Below are positions 35,626 through 46,697 of a stretch of 64,000 bases of DNA, one piece after another. Where the stretch lies: assembly GCA_016271365.2 (NCBI GenBank), contig CM057456.1:162850501-162914500 (forward strand), given 5' to 3'. Every line of letters starts with the position of its first letter. Position 1 is the first letter of the stretch. Made by a program: the position numbers and the translations under genes. The notes below the pieces were generated by a model. The model was not told the origin of the DNA and did no database searches. It worked only from the letters and a program-made list of their open reading frames with translations. The DNA comes from Neoceratodus forsteri (Eukaryota; Chordata; Ceratodontiformes; Ceratodontidae).

Positions 35626-36204
35626 ACTGCATCCTGTTCAGCCTTGTGAGGTACCTGTTGGTCTCTATGTGTCCTCTATTGCTCTGCTTTCTTGACGGTG
35701 CACATGTTGAGATTTCTCTGTTTCTCCTTGTAGGACTTTTAGGTGCAACCCATGCACTATTCAGCTGCCCTCTTCTGGACTGCCTCCACCCTGTCAATGT
35801 ACATTCTGAGGTACAGCCTCCAGAACTGGGCACAATAATCCAGACAGGGTTTTAGCCATAAAACAATACAGTGGCAACACCACTTTCCTCCTCTTGCTGG
35901 AGTTACCTCTCCCTATGTATCCCAGCATCTCACTAGCCCTACCCACTACTCTGTCACACTGCACTGCCATGTTGAGGTCATCAGTTATGATACTCCAGGG
36001 TCCTTTTTCTGTAATGACTGCCAGTACCTCCTCATTCTATACTCAGCTCCTGAGTTCCTATGCCCCATGTGCATAATTTAAAACTTTTGGCACTGAGCAC
36101 TACCGTAATGCTGATAACTATTCCTGGAGTTTCCCAAAATCCTACAGATTCTCTCCATCCTCTTGTGAAAGTCCACCCTATTACAGATTTTGGCATTGTG
36201 ACAG

Positions 36205-37152
36205 AAAATGTGACGGATTCAGTTGTTCTTTTCTGTTAGATTAAATATTCATCTGTTACAAGTTTTGCTTGGAATGGACACAAGATGGCTGTCAGGTCAC
36301 ATGTACAGGCAGCTAATGAGAGCTAATCATTCACTGTGTAGGTATCGATGCTCTTGTGGGAAGGCTAGCAGTAATTGCTGACAGAATAAACATAGAGGAG
36401 ACAATTAAGCCATAATCCCAGTGTGGAGTCTTCCTGAGATATGTTCCCATGTCAGGCAATGGACCCAGGTGCATTTCATAAAACTTCAAGAGATAGCAGG
36501 AAGGGCTAAGGAGATGAGAATACACACACACTCTTACATGGGTGGGGGATACTGTGAGTCTGGCACTCCAGGAGAGATCACTTTCCCATAGCCGAGTACA
36601 TAAAGGGGAAGGAGCAGGATTCTCTCCTCCTCTCTATCTCTCTCCTATTTCTCTCTCTCTCTCTCTCTCCCACTCTCCCCTCTCCCCCTTCTCCCCCACT
36701 GGAAGTTAGCTTGACAAAGAATGACAGACCAAGGTGAATGAATGTCTTCTGTAGCTAGCGGCAGGTAAAGAGACTTTAGGTGAGGCTAAAGTTTGATTTT
36801 TCTGACAAATCATCTGTCTAGTTAACTTATTTAATATTCTATTCACAGTAAACATGTAAACCTTTTGTCTTACTTTAATATACCCTGTTTGTAAATACCT
36901 GTAGTATCTTCTAGTAAAGAATCTGGTTTGATGGAACCAGTGACTGCCTCATTATTGACAAGATCATTTTGTTATTTCTGCTGGACCCTGTTTGCAGTCT
37001 GTCTCCAAGTGCACTCTACCAGTAATTATTGTGTTTATCTTCTTGACCTGAGCAGGGCAAAAGTGGTTTCCTGGTATAATTAGGTGGTGCCAGAATATTA
37101 AGTTCCGACAAAACTGCTCTGTAAGCTGGGATGGTCAAGGGCAGTTTTGTCA
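36205..37152 (+). mobile_element. LTR-like block, probably a solo LTR
   Basis: About 945 bases splitting the CR1 exactly at its polymerase box. Features suggesting an LTR in plus orientation: a possible TGTGACGG start at 36209; acaagatggctgtcagg near 36280; a CT-rich tract at 36621-36699; an agtaaagaatctgg polyadenylation-like stretch near 36912; and a terminal ...gttttgtca. A hairpin (gacaaaactgc / gcagttttgtc) lies at about 37107-37151. No internal viral genes are present. I did not find a clear 4-6 bp target duplication, so the class is tentative. Confidence 0.45.
36621..36699. repeat. CT-rich low-complexity tract
   Basis: A pyrimidine run with a (CT)n core at 36651-36669, inside the LTR-like block. 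Confidence 0.9.
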
Positions 37153-37729
37153 TGAGGTAATATCTGTAAAAGTAATTCCTCCCCTTCCAGCACTTTGCAG
37201 TGTCAATAAAAAAGACATTGAAAAGGACCAGTCCTAGTACTAGGCCTTGCTGATCTCCCTCCATCGTTAGCACAGTGTCATTAACAACCAGCCTCTGATG
37301 CCTACTATTAGCCAGTTTCTAACTCACCACTTTGATCCTACCCCTAGACTACTTACTGCAGTTTCTTTATCAGTCTCCTGTGCAGCACAGTGTCAAAGCG
37401 TTGTAAAAGTCCAGACAGACTATGTCCACTTCCTCACTGATCTATTTCCATGGCACCCAGTCAAAGAAATCAATCAAAGTCATCTGGCATGACCCCGGAA
37501 TCAGTGGTGCCAGTGATCTTGTAGCCCACTGGATTCAAGATATGCTGCCAGCCTTTCCTTTAGCTGGGCTTCATTAATATCCCCATCACTTAAGTGACAC
37601 TGACCAGCCTATAGTTACTAGCCTGTTCCCATTTGCTGCTCTTATGTACAGGGACCACATCTGCTCTCTTCCAGTCCTCTGGAACCATGCCTGTTAAATG
37701 CTCTGGAACTACACCTTTAAATGCTCATC

Positions 37730-37935
37730 ATCTATCAGTACTTTTCAGATGCTGTATGTACTTATTTAAAAATTTGAATGTATATGCTTGTGTAAAATGA
37801 TGTGATTGATGGACTGTTTGGTCTATGTTTTATTGTCTGCATGTTTCCACTATTGACCTTAGGTTGTGCCTGAAAATGAAATGTTAATATTCCAGTGTAC
37901 CAACCTGCAACTGCAAATAAATGAGATGAAATGAA
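37730..37935 (+). mobile_element. L2-like 3' end fragment
   Basis: Interrupts CR1 homology between gcctgttaaatg and tttccatcgagttg. It ends in an A-rich aaataaatgagatgaaatgaaa tail after a ttgtgcctgaaaatgaaa motif. This resembles the plus-strand L2-like tail at 62190-62325. Boundaries are approximate. Confidence 0.4.
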
Positions 37936-38127
37936 AATGTTTCCATCGAGTTGTTGAATAAGACCATCAGTGGGGCAGCCAGAACCTTCCTGAGTTCATT
38001 TAGTACCACTGGGTATATTCTGTGTGATCCCATAGCCTTATCCACCTTTAGAGCTGCAAGTCCGACAGGACTCTTTCCTCTGAAAATGGACTTGTATCCA
38101 CCTCCCTCCCTTTGTTTCTGCAGCTCC

Positions 38128-38285
38128 GGAAGGTTTGATACCTTTTAAGTGTCTTGTACAAGATGGAATTATACACAAACTTTGGGGCCACACAGGTCCC
38201 TTCTTCAGGTGTGTGGCCGAAAGCATGAGTATAATTCCATCTTTGTACAAGACACTTGTTGGTCCAATAAAGGTATTAAACCTTC
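38128..38285. mobile_element. Palindromic MITE
   Basis: A 158-base inverted repeat with arms of about 50 bases. The left arm runs from ggaaggtttgatacctttt through gtgtcttgtacaagatgg to aattata. The right arm is its complement, ending in ggtccaataaaggtattaaacc. The centre holds ggccacacaggtcccttcttcagg and its partner ctgaag-type sequence. It is inserted in the CR1, with no coding capacity. Confidence 0.85.
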
Positions 38286-39545
38286 CATCTTCTCCTGTTT
38301 TGCAAGGTCTGGAATCTCTTTCTGCAGTTCCCTGGTGGTTACCTCTTCCCTCCTCTGTAAAGACTGAGCAGAAGTGTGTGTTAATGATGGCAGCTTTTCT
38401 TGGCCCTGTTCTGTGCAGTGTCCCCTGCCACCGTACTTATCTTCACTATCCCTCTCCTTGCTTTCCTCTTCTCATTTATGTACCTGAAGAAAGTCTTATC
38501 CCTTCACCTAACCATTTGGCTATCCTTTTCTCTGTCTGCACATTTGCTCCACTCTTTTTTGCTTATCTCTGTTTTAATTTGTACCCCTCATCCTCTTCCT
38601 CTGTGTTTCCTTATACCTCCTGAATGGCACCCAATTGGACTGCCCACTGTGATGTTTAAAGCTGTCCCTGTTTGTAAGCACCAGGTCCAACACTGCCCCA
38701 AACCAAGTGGATTTTTGACTATCTGCCAGAAAAGCCTCTTGTAGGAATTAGCGACAGCCCTGCTTCTTGCTCAAGCTGCAGTTGGAAGGGTGCACCCACG
38801 CCAGCCAAACTGAAGTCATCAACTAGCAGCACCTCCTATTTACTTGCCATCCTGATGATGGCTTCCCAAAGTGTCTTATCCAACTCCACTCCATTCGCTG
38901 GAGGTCTGCATAACATCCCTGTACAGATAGTGTCCCAGAAGGTGTCTTCAGAAAGACCCACAGCACCTTCAAGCTTTCTTTTTCCTCTGGGTGGCCCTGT
39001 ACATCTGTGGCTTTGGTTCCCTTCTTCACATATAGTACCAACCCTCCTCTTTTCCCTGACCATGTCTCTCTTTAACAGAGAGTGACCTGGTAAGGTCATT
39101 TACAGTCGTAGCTATTAGTGTGCCTTGATTCCATGATGGCCACCAAATCCAGGCTAGCCTCCACCATGATGGCTTCAGGTCCAGAATTTTATTTCCAGAC
39201 TCCTTGCATTGGGGCACATGGCTCTCCATACCTTATTCCTTCCTGCCTGCTTTCTTGCTCCCCTCTTGCCGGTGCTATTCCTGAAACTCCCCAGCCTACC
39301 TCTTCTCTTTTAAGTTGCTCTGTTACCTGTCTCATTTACTCCTTTTGTCTTGTTTTCCTGATTTATAGCACCCGTGCCCTTAAGCTTGTCCTCATTTCTG
39401 TTTTCTTGTGCCCCTGCCCTAGGGATTTTCTCTTCTCTGTCCTCCCTCCTTGCTACTCCATTATCTGGGGGTGGACAACTGTTGCCTCTCTTGGTATTAC
39501 AGCCTCCCCAGCTAGTTTAAATGCTTATCCAAGTACCATTTAACC

Positions 39546-41076
39546 TACCAATTAAGGATTGTGGTCCTTCCAGGAAGGATGTAGGCAGTCTCCCCATAGA
39601 ACAGAATATATTATAAAATGTAGACTCAGCAGACTATAGTATTTTCATGATCATAAAGTGTGCTGTCATTTGAATAATGCAGAGTAATAATAATTTTTGG
39701 GATGTTACTTTCCTACAAACTACAAGGGTTTACATCCTTTGGGGAACTCTTGGCTCCACAGAAGGAAAGCATCAGGGCATATAGGTCGGTATACCATTAA
39801 GATGGCGCAGGAACAAGGTGCCATACTGTAGGCGTTGGCGTTGTGTGCTGATGGCACCTGTCTGCCTCCACTCCTATATGACCCACTCATGGATTTTGTT
39901 ATAAATTTAACTCCAAGGGGTGTGGGGGCAGAGCCTCCGCAACATTACTGCACTGACTTGTGTGTGGTGCTGTACTTTATAGGTCACTTTTCTGGCAACA
40001 TTGTTGGTCATGTCAACCTTTTGCCCACTTGCCTCTCTTTGATGGGCGCTCTTTTTCCCTGTACCCTTTTACTTGTACCTTCTTAATTTTCATTAATTTT
40101 ATACAGAATCAGTCCTGAGTAGCAAAGTGCAATTAGAATTGAATTTTCTTTAACTCCTTGTCTGTAATCTCTATATTTATATGGTTGATCCTAGAGACCC
40201 CTGCTCTGACATTATTCTCCCAGAGTCCCCCATAGACATCCTTCTGATGACATGCATAATGGGTTAAGCCATATGGGTATGTCTATAGGCCGATAAGCAT
40301 ATTGTAAATACTATTATCTTATAAAGCACATGATCATGCTTACAGTACCTGTACTAATCAGCCAAGAAAGTGCTCTCTATAATAACTGCCCATCAGTTTT
40401 TTTCCTAAAAATGGCTAGTTATTATTTTCTGTCATAACTGATGAATTATTACAGTATTCATGGGCTCACTGAAAATCAGCTGTTGTCTCGAGACACTCTC
40501 AAGTTCTGCATTCCATGAGTAGAAAAGGTAGTTGAGGAAAACTGCTGGCAAACAGAGCAGCATTTGCTGTCAGATAGAAACTGCAGAAACTGCACCTACT
40601 CGCAATATTATCACTCCTTCTTGAGCACAATTCACTGCCCACTTTTCCTTCATTATGCAATCCTGACATGTTGATGTTCCCTCACACTGACACTCAATTT
40701 TGTTACATGCCACCGACTGCCTTTTGATTATTTCCTGACATGCTGACCCATTCTTGAGCTCGTTTACTGACTCTTGGTGAGTGGTAAGGAAGAAGTCAGC
40801 ATGAGCACACAGAGAAAGGTAACGTTCTGTTAGAAGGTGCTTCTGCATACTGACACAGTATGGCACAACACTAAAAATACTGCACTTCAGATAATCAGTA
40901 TTTTCAGCAGAAAATTGTTCATGTGCAATGTGCAGTACATGCCGTGCTTTGCCAGTTCACTGTTCTATATTTATTTACTAAATTTAAATCTTAACTACAT
41001 TTTTATGGAATGTCGATCATATCTGTATAACTGGCACTATGGCTGATTAAAAACTGATGGCCAGAACTTTTATAAA
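39546..41076. other. Intron sequence with one unassigned open frame
   Basis: No recognised repeat. A minus-strand open frame at 40570-40866 (98 codons) is rich in cysteine, with repeated C-x-C and C-xx-C pairs in its middle. It has no family I recognise and no clear splice or start context. It could be a relic of a transposon gene or chance. Confidence 0.35.
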
Positions 41077-41245
41077 ATAAATCATGGGGTAGCATGATTA
41101 CTAAAATTGAATGCACAACCCTGGTGTGTGATGCTTGAACTGGTGTGAATTAACCACTCAAGCTTTGCTCTCTGGGTTTATGTAGCATTACACACCACAT
41201 ATATGTATTAAATTCCGAAATGCACACTACTCTATACATTATTCT
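41077..41245. mobile_element. Foldback element F2
   Basis: Inverted arms: ggtgtgtgatgct at about 41123-41135 pairs with agcattacacacc at about 41186-41198 (one mismatch). Outer arms are a(t)catggggta and tactctatacat. It is related to the foldbacks at 44245 and 46553 by the shared gatgct ... gggtttatgtagcat centre. Confidence 0.65.
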
Positions 41246-41797
41246 GTATATAATAAATGGTAATTTTCCAATGAGCCTGGCCAGTTATTATTTGCAGTAA
41301 TATCTGGCTGGTTATTTTGGCAAACACATGCTCGTTCTGTTTATTTAGAGTTTGAGCCACGGTGCCTCACTCGCACAGCTGTTTACACTTATCAGTCTTG
41401 CGGTGACAGAAAACCTGCCTCCCATTTATGTCACCTCAGAGAATAAAGGTCCATCTGACTGCACATAATAATAAAAACTGTTCCTAAAATCTTTCTGTAC
41501 CTCAGTAGTGTTTGTAGCATCAAGCTTCCAATCATCCGTTTGCCGATTAAGAAAAAGTGCTACTTGCAATCTCAAAAAAAAAAAAACACTACTTGTGATC
41601 TGTTCCTCACTGCATGAATAGAAACCAATCAAAGGTATTTCTATTGTTTTAATAAATTTTCTTTCAGCAACATCAATGTTTTCACTACATTTTTTTACAG
41701 TGGGATGTGTGTTGTGAAAAGTCATGTTGAAAGTCAGTGTTAAGAAAACTGAAAATCACTGAAATGGGTAGAAAAATGAATGCCCAGAAATTGTAAA
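41246..41797 (-). other. Unassigned open frame between foldbacks
   Basis: A minus-strand open frame at 41426-41725 (99 codons) includes an ERKFIKTIEIPLIGFYSCSE stretch. It crosses a poly-A run (41576-41587), which makes a functional gene unlikely. I do not recognise it. It lies in the Crypton/foldback cluster and may be a relic of the same or another DNA transposon. Confidence 0.3.
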
Positions 41798-41990
41798 AAT
41801 AAGCCATGGGGTGGAGTGCTTATGTAAGGAATAAGACATGACGAGGTGTGGTTTATGGCTTGAAAGAGGATGCCCCAGGTGCGTGATGAGGCATGAGGTG
41901 CTTGCGCCGAGTGTCTTTAGCACCGAGGGTGTGTTTATCATTACAAACCACCTCAGAATGTCTTATTCTGCTTCTAAAATGGGTACTGCA
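41798..41990. mobile_element. Foldback element F3
   Basis: The left arm contains gaataagacatgacgaggtg and the right arm contains the partner cacctcagaatgtcttattc. The outer left edge, aagccatggggtggagtgc, matches the outer right edge of F5 in reverse complement. The centre is ggcatgaggtgcttgcgcc. Similarity between arms is partial, so this copy is older or diverged. Confidence 0.6.
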
Positions 41991-42699
41991 TTTTTAAAAT
42001 AAAGTAGAAACAGAACGGTGTGGTTTAAAAGTTGTTGATATTTATTTGACAAAAACTTAAATTAGATAAAATAGTTCCTAAGCTGATTCATTGACAATCA
42101 CTATTTTCTGTAACAGAACAGTTAAATGACAGTTTAATCAATGGATTCAAGTATTTTGTATCTTGGTTTGATAAAAAAAAACAAGGGAAATACAAACAGT
42201 AGATCATATTTGAATGACTTTAAACATGTTATCTTTTTATTTTAAATAACAGATTGTTTCAATAAATGCATTCATTTTATGCTTTTAAACTGCTGAGAAC
42301 TTCTGTGGTTATCAAATATCAAATATTTTAAATGCAGATGAAAAGGCTCTTTAATAGCTAGACTGCATTTGCTGTATTGTTAAACTGCTAACTGCAATAT
42401 GCTGCAATTTCTTTATGAAGTGCTTAGTTTACTGTAAGTGTACACAGTTAAATGCTTAGTTTTTTGTACAGTGAAATGCTTCATTTTTCAGTATAGTTCT
42501 TATGTGGTAGAAACATTTTCAGATACATTACATTGCCCTGAATTTATTTTGAAAAGTGGATGAACTCCACTTTTTCCATATAGCAGTTCTGGATGATAAA
42601 AGGGGCAGAGAAGTCATCTTGCTGGACTGCTGGATCTGTATTGCTGTGTTTGGTTGGGTAACGTCATTGCAATGTATTTCCTGAGCTGTGACAGGTTGA
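41991..42699. other. AT-rich spacer, nothing recognised
   Basis: Very AT-rich sequence with short repeats of a tgctta/tttactgta type around 42420-42490. It may be the 3' flank of the Crypton. Confidence 0.4.
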
Positions 42700-44124
42700 T
42701 TGTCGGTTGGAGGCTCGGGCTCCGTAGAGGTTCAATTCGGTGGAATTTCTTCACTTGTTGCTTTTGGGTGGCGATTTTTGCACGGATGCACTGGAGCATG
42801 GAGACTGCAGAAAGTGTGATGAACTTGATGTGGAAGCTGCTGATTGGTGGTCATGGACATCGGGCTGCAACTTTTGGAGAATGGTGGAGGTTGTAAGTAT
42901 TCTGCTGCTGTGCTTAGGTTTGGAGCAGTGCTGGAAGTACTGCTGCTGGCTGGAAGTGGTGTATTACTTAAATGCTGCTCCACTTCTGGCGATCACTTTC
43001 ACTTGCTGCCCAGTAGCTTCAGAGGCTGGACTTACAGCGATGGCCCATCACAGACATTATTTCACGGGCATCGAGTCCAGTCTCAGAGAGAAGTTGTACA
43101 GCCATGGCTCGTACACTATGATTAGTGTATCGGTGGCTCAACGTGGCTTCTGTGCTCAGTTGGGGCATCAAGTTGGACAGGTAATTCACCCCAAGAGGCT
43201 CTCTGGAATACCAGATGTCTGCTGTGGCATAGTGGCACTTTTAAATCTCGTGAGTGCAAATAAAGTGCTGGAGGGTCTGGTGGGAGTTTAGAAAGATATT
43301 TTTTGAAGGAAGCAACTGGGCAGAAACCATTGTTAGGTACTGCATAAATATAGCCCTGAAACTGCTCTCGGTTTGGTTCCATTTGTTTGTGATTTTAGTA
43401 CTCTCATTGAAAGTGAGAGTTAAATATTTGCCCCTGTTTGATCTTGTTTTATGGTGAAATTTTCTGGCTTCAACTGTCCGAGTCCTTCATGTCCCCTTCT
43501 AGCCATGCAAGTTGAACGTCAAGCCAGACTTTCTTAAGAAGGCCGCTTGGTGTCTCGGTAGATAGGGCATTTGAGTTTTCAGTTTGCTGAGGTTGGCGGC
43601 AGTAAGGGTGGTGAACTGCTGTGTCTTTATGTTCAGGGTGATACTTTTCACTCACTACTGTTAATATGTTATTTGCAGGAATCATGTCTGGATGACTTAA
43701 AATGTCAATACAACAGTTTATTTGAGGACAGTTCAAATGTCTATTAATTCCTGCTCTGAGTGATAGCGGACTAGAGAGCTGTATTTTTGCAGTCTGACTG
43801 GCGAACCTCTTCATAAAATCTTGAAGAATTGACACAGTTCATCAGTTTCTATCGTTCATAATTTATGTTTAGTTGCCTGTCATGTGCCCAGTTGTTCAAA
43901 ACATTGATAGCCCACCAAGTCATTTTTGGTGTTCTCCTCATCTTTCTGTTCTTCTAACATTGACAGTTCTTCTGGTGATAAAATGACATGTTTACTCACA
44001 TTTTCACATTTTTTTTCTTTGCAGGTGCCTTGGTTGGTTTTGCTCTGGTTTTATCATCATCCTTGAATTTCTGCATTATTTGGTCACACTTAAACTGAAA
44101 CTGTGGTGGAGGTATGTCAGACAT
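42700..44124 (-). pseudogene. Degenerate Crypton tyrosine recombinase
   Basis: Minus strand from a start at 44124 (MSDIPPPQFQFKCDQIMQKF). It continues with TWWAINVLNNW (about 43890) and the core segment FASQTAKIQLSSPLSLRAGI near 43750-43805. KVWLDVQL lies near 43515-43540, followed after a one-base frame change by RRGHEGL, which holds the first catalytic Arg. Then come CPVASFKKYLSKLPPDPPAL at 43265-43330, [20 protein letters not shown] at 43060-43120 and [10 protein letters not shown] at 43000-43030. The order matches the DUF3504-type tyrosine recombinase of vertebrate Cryptons, enzymes that move DNA circles by recombination rather than a DDE reaction. At least three frameshifts and one stop just before the presumed catalytic Tyr break it. 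The 42700-42950 tail is a Ser/Thr/Pro-rich continuation. Confidence 0.85.
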
Positions 44125-44244
44125 TTTTACTGTTGACAGCTGTCAAATGTCAAGCTGCTGAGGTATTTTTCTGTCGGAAAGCATAATGGCTACTATTGGT
44201 CAGTGACAGGTCAGGGGTTAGGGATAGCAAGGCTGTCCTGCCTG

Positions 44245-44555
44245 GTCACATGGAAGTAGTGCCAGCTGTAACATTATGGCTGTATAAGGACACAGCAAAA
44301 AACATACATTGGCCAATCAGAAGGCAGGAATATTCTTACCCATTTTATAGTCAAACTTAATACCTCTCGTGTGTGTGGATGCTACTATAAATCCCAAAAG
44401 CTTCACTCGGGTTTATATACCATCACATACCAGAGTGTCTTTACATTCTCTTATAAAATGGGTAAAGAACTTCCTCAATCCTGATTGGCTGATATGGTTT
44501 TCCAGTCATGTCCTTATAAGGACATAACTTTACAACTGCACTAATTGTGCCAACC
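44245..44555. mobile_element. Large foldback element F4, 5' of the Crypton
   Basis: About 310 bases with arms of about 140. Left arm: tataaggaca, ggccaatcag and ttacccattttata at 44282-44350. Right arm: the partners tataaaatgggtaa, ctgattggc and tccttataagga at 44452-44522. The inner part (tgtggatgct, actcgggtttata) is shared with F2 and F6. The arms contain CCAAT boxes. It begins about 120 bases upstream of the Crypton start codon. Confidence 0.75.
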
Positions 44556-45319
44556 AAAACACAGCACACAGTAAAATCAATGCATGCCACCACTCTCCCA
44601 ATGTAACTCCTCAGCTAACATCTGATGGAACCACAACAGCTGTACCATGACAGCGGTGGCAACAACACAGAAACCCAAAAAATACTACATCCCCTTCCTA
44701 CACAAGCCCTATTGACCATTTCTGCCATCTCCGGACTCCATTCTCCCCTCCCACTTCCTGGGCATAAATACTTTGTAAACAAAAGTGTTACCTCTGCTTC
44801 TCAGTTGAGACAAAGAAAACTGCAATCCACACAGCATAGCTGCTGTGCCCACCAACAGACAGCTTTCATGTAAGATCCCATCGGCTCCTCTGCTGGCACT
44901 TTCAAATTATTTTTTCTTTAAACAAGTAAATAATCACTCAGTGTTATGGTAAATGGGACAGCAAGGTAACGTTGTTAAAAAAAAGGGTGACTGGGAAGCG
45001 TTTGGAAAAAACGATAACTTCGGTGGCTGGCAAGTGACATACTGCTATCAAAAGAAATTGCTCACTATCACTGAAATAACACTTTCCTTCTTTCAAGTAT
45101 AGCAAATTAAAAAGATATATATATATATATCTTGAAGGTAGTGTACTGTAATGTCTGTGGGGTATAACCTGAGTCAACACTATGTGTTCCTGTGGGAAGA
45201 AGTGCCCAGATACTTTAAAAGGAACTATTTTACAATTACTACAATTAAAACCTCCTTTTAATTTTTCTTTTAAATTTGGACTGTTTTAATATTTACTTTG
45301 GGGACCCATTTTATATGTC
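44556..45319. other. Spacer, nothing recognised
   Basis: Non-coding on both strands. A short (TA)n run lies at about 45114-45131. Confidence 0.4.
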
Positions 45320-45510
45320 CAATAAGATACCGAGGAGTGGATTATGGCCTGATAATAGCACTTCCCAGGTGCTAAAAAGCACTCAGTGCAAGTGCCCCAT
45401 GCCTCATAGCGCACTTGAGGGTGTGCTCTTTTCTAGGCCATAACCCACATCCTGTCATGTCTTATTGCTTCATGAATGCACCAAGCCCCATGCATTATTC
45501 TCTGTGTAAA
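45320..45510. mobile_element. Foldback element F5
   Basis: Left arm ccaataagataccgaggag, then tggattatggcct (45338-45351). Right arm aggccataaccca, then gtcatgtcttattg (about 45436-45473). The right outer sequence ccccatgcattattctctg is shared with F6 and F2. The inner palindrome is ctcagtgcaagtgcccc / gcgcacttgag. The right edge runs directly into the 70-bp hairpin array. Confidence 0.7.
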
Positions 45511-45511
45511 T

Positions 45512-46000
45512 GTGAGTTCCTATGTCATTGCTTATAATCACTAGCTCTGACATAGGAACTCACCTATGGTAAGGCAGTAATGATGAGTTTCTGTCAGTGT
45601 TTATAATCACTTGTTCTGACAGAGCAACTTGCCTATTATAAGGCTGTAAAGGTGAGCTCCTATATCATTGCTTATAATCACTAGTACTGATATAAGAGTT
45701 ACCTATTATAAGGTTGTAAGCTAAGTTCCAGTGTAATTGTTTATAGTTGTTAGTTCTGACATAGGAACTTGCCTGTTATAAGGATGGAAAGCTGAGTTCC
45801 TGTCATTGCTTATCATAGCTAGACAAATGAACTTGCCTATTACAAGGCTGTAACTGGTGAGTTTCTATGTCATTGCTTATAAATTGATAATTTGACATAG
45901 GACTTCACCTATTAGAAGGCTGTAAAGGTGAGTTGTGATGTACTTGTTTATAATTGCTAGTTCTGACATAGGAACTTGTGTATTATAAGACTGTAATAAC
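45512..46000. repeat. Tandem array of about seven 70-bp hairpin units
   Basis: Units start at about 45512, 45583, 45652, 45720, 45792, 45857 and 45928 (periods 65-72). In the first unit gtgagttcctatgtca is followed, after about 20 bases, by its exact complement tgacataggaactcac. Later units keep the same layout with substitutions. Each unit is thus a stem-loop, followed by an acctattataaggctgtaa spacer. A single related half-unit (gtgagttcccgtca) adjoins foldback F6 at about 46701-46714. Confidence 0.85.
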
Positions 46001-46552
46001 GGACAGTGTTTTCTCCCATTGAAAACTGGGTCATAATTCACTGTTATAACCTTCAGGCTACAGCGGCAAACATGGCTGGGTTTCTGTCATTGTGCGTGCG
46101 CACACTCTCTCTCCTTGCTACGCCTGTCCCGGAACTACTGTTTCAGCAAGTATGACTGCGGTGCACCTCACGCTAAAAGGATTATACACATAAAATAAAT
46201 GAATTGCCTGGTCCTACTCTAACCTTTCTTATCAGGATTCAATTTCACAAACAGCTGCATACCCAAGTCTCATTCAAACAGTGAGCGGCGATCACTGCCA
46301 CAGGAAGACACAGCCCTTTGATCCCCGCTCTGTCACAACAGGTATCAAACCATGAAAGCTGCTTTTTTTCTTTTTTTTCATTGGTGAAGCCAGAAAGTGA
46401 AAAAACTAAATCTATCAAACTCCTGGGGTTTAAACAGCAAACTGATTGTTTTGGGGTTTTTTCCTGATTGGCTGCACACAAGTCACAATGGTACTACTTG
46501 TAGCAAAGTGATGCTGCATCGAAAACACTCCCAGCAATTACATAGAGCAATG

Positions 46553-46697
46553 TATGGATGTGAGTGTATAAACAAAATTTAATGCCCACCCTCAGTGTGT
46601 GATGCTTTAATAAACCCGAGGGTTTCTATGTAGCATCCCACACCTCAGGTGGTCATTAAATTCTTGTTGTACACTCACCCCATACATTATTGTATAT
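46553..46697. mobile_element. Foldback element F6
   Basis: About 145 bases with arms of about 60. Left arm: atgtatgg, gtgagtgtat, aatttaatg, ccctcagtgtgtgatgct. Right arm: the partners agcatcccacacctcagg, cattaaatt, tacactcac, ccatacat. The loop holds aaacccgagggtttctatg. It is the clearest member of the family. Confidence 0.8.

Larger units (their letters stand above)
35626..39545 (-). mobile_element. Long CR1 LINE (endonuclease and reverse transcriptase), with three nested inserts
   Basis: Minus strand, the most complete CR1 here. The endonuclease start is near 39190-39230 (CPNARSLE). A VMVLYVKK-type stretch lies at 39020-39041, and CYRPPANGVELDKTLW at 38870-38920. Reverse transcriptase resumes below 38000, with GLVLGLVLFNVFF near 37210-37250. 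The polymerase box itself is destroyed by an insertion. KICNRVDFHK follows near 36165-36190. Inserts are an LTR-like block (36205-37152), a short L2-like 3' end (about 37730-37935) and a palindromic MITE (38128-38285). The region above 39230 is probably its 5' part and is less certain. Confidence 0.82.

Noticed and set aside
42740..43291. Plus-strand open frame of 183 codons
   Set aside because: It lies antisense to the Crypton recombinase, whose motifs are clear on the minus strand. The plus frame has no motif and is a shadow.
45512..46000. Possible CRISPR array
   Set aside because: The units are whole tandem hairpins without unique spacers, and the host is a vertebrate.
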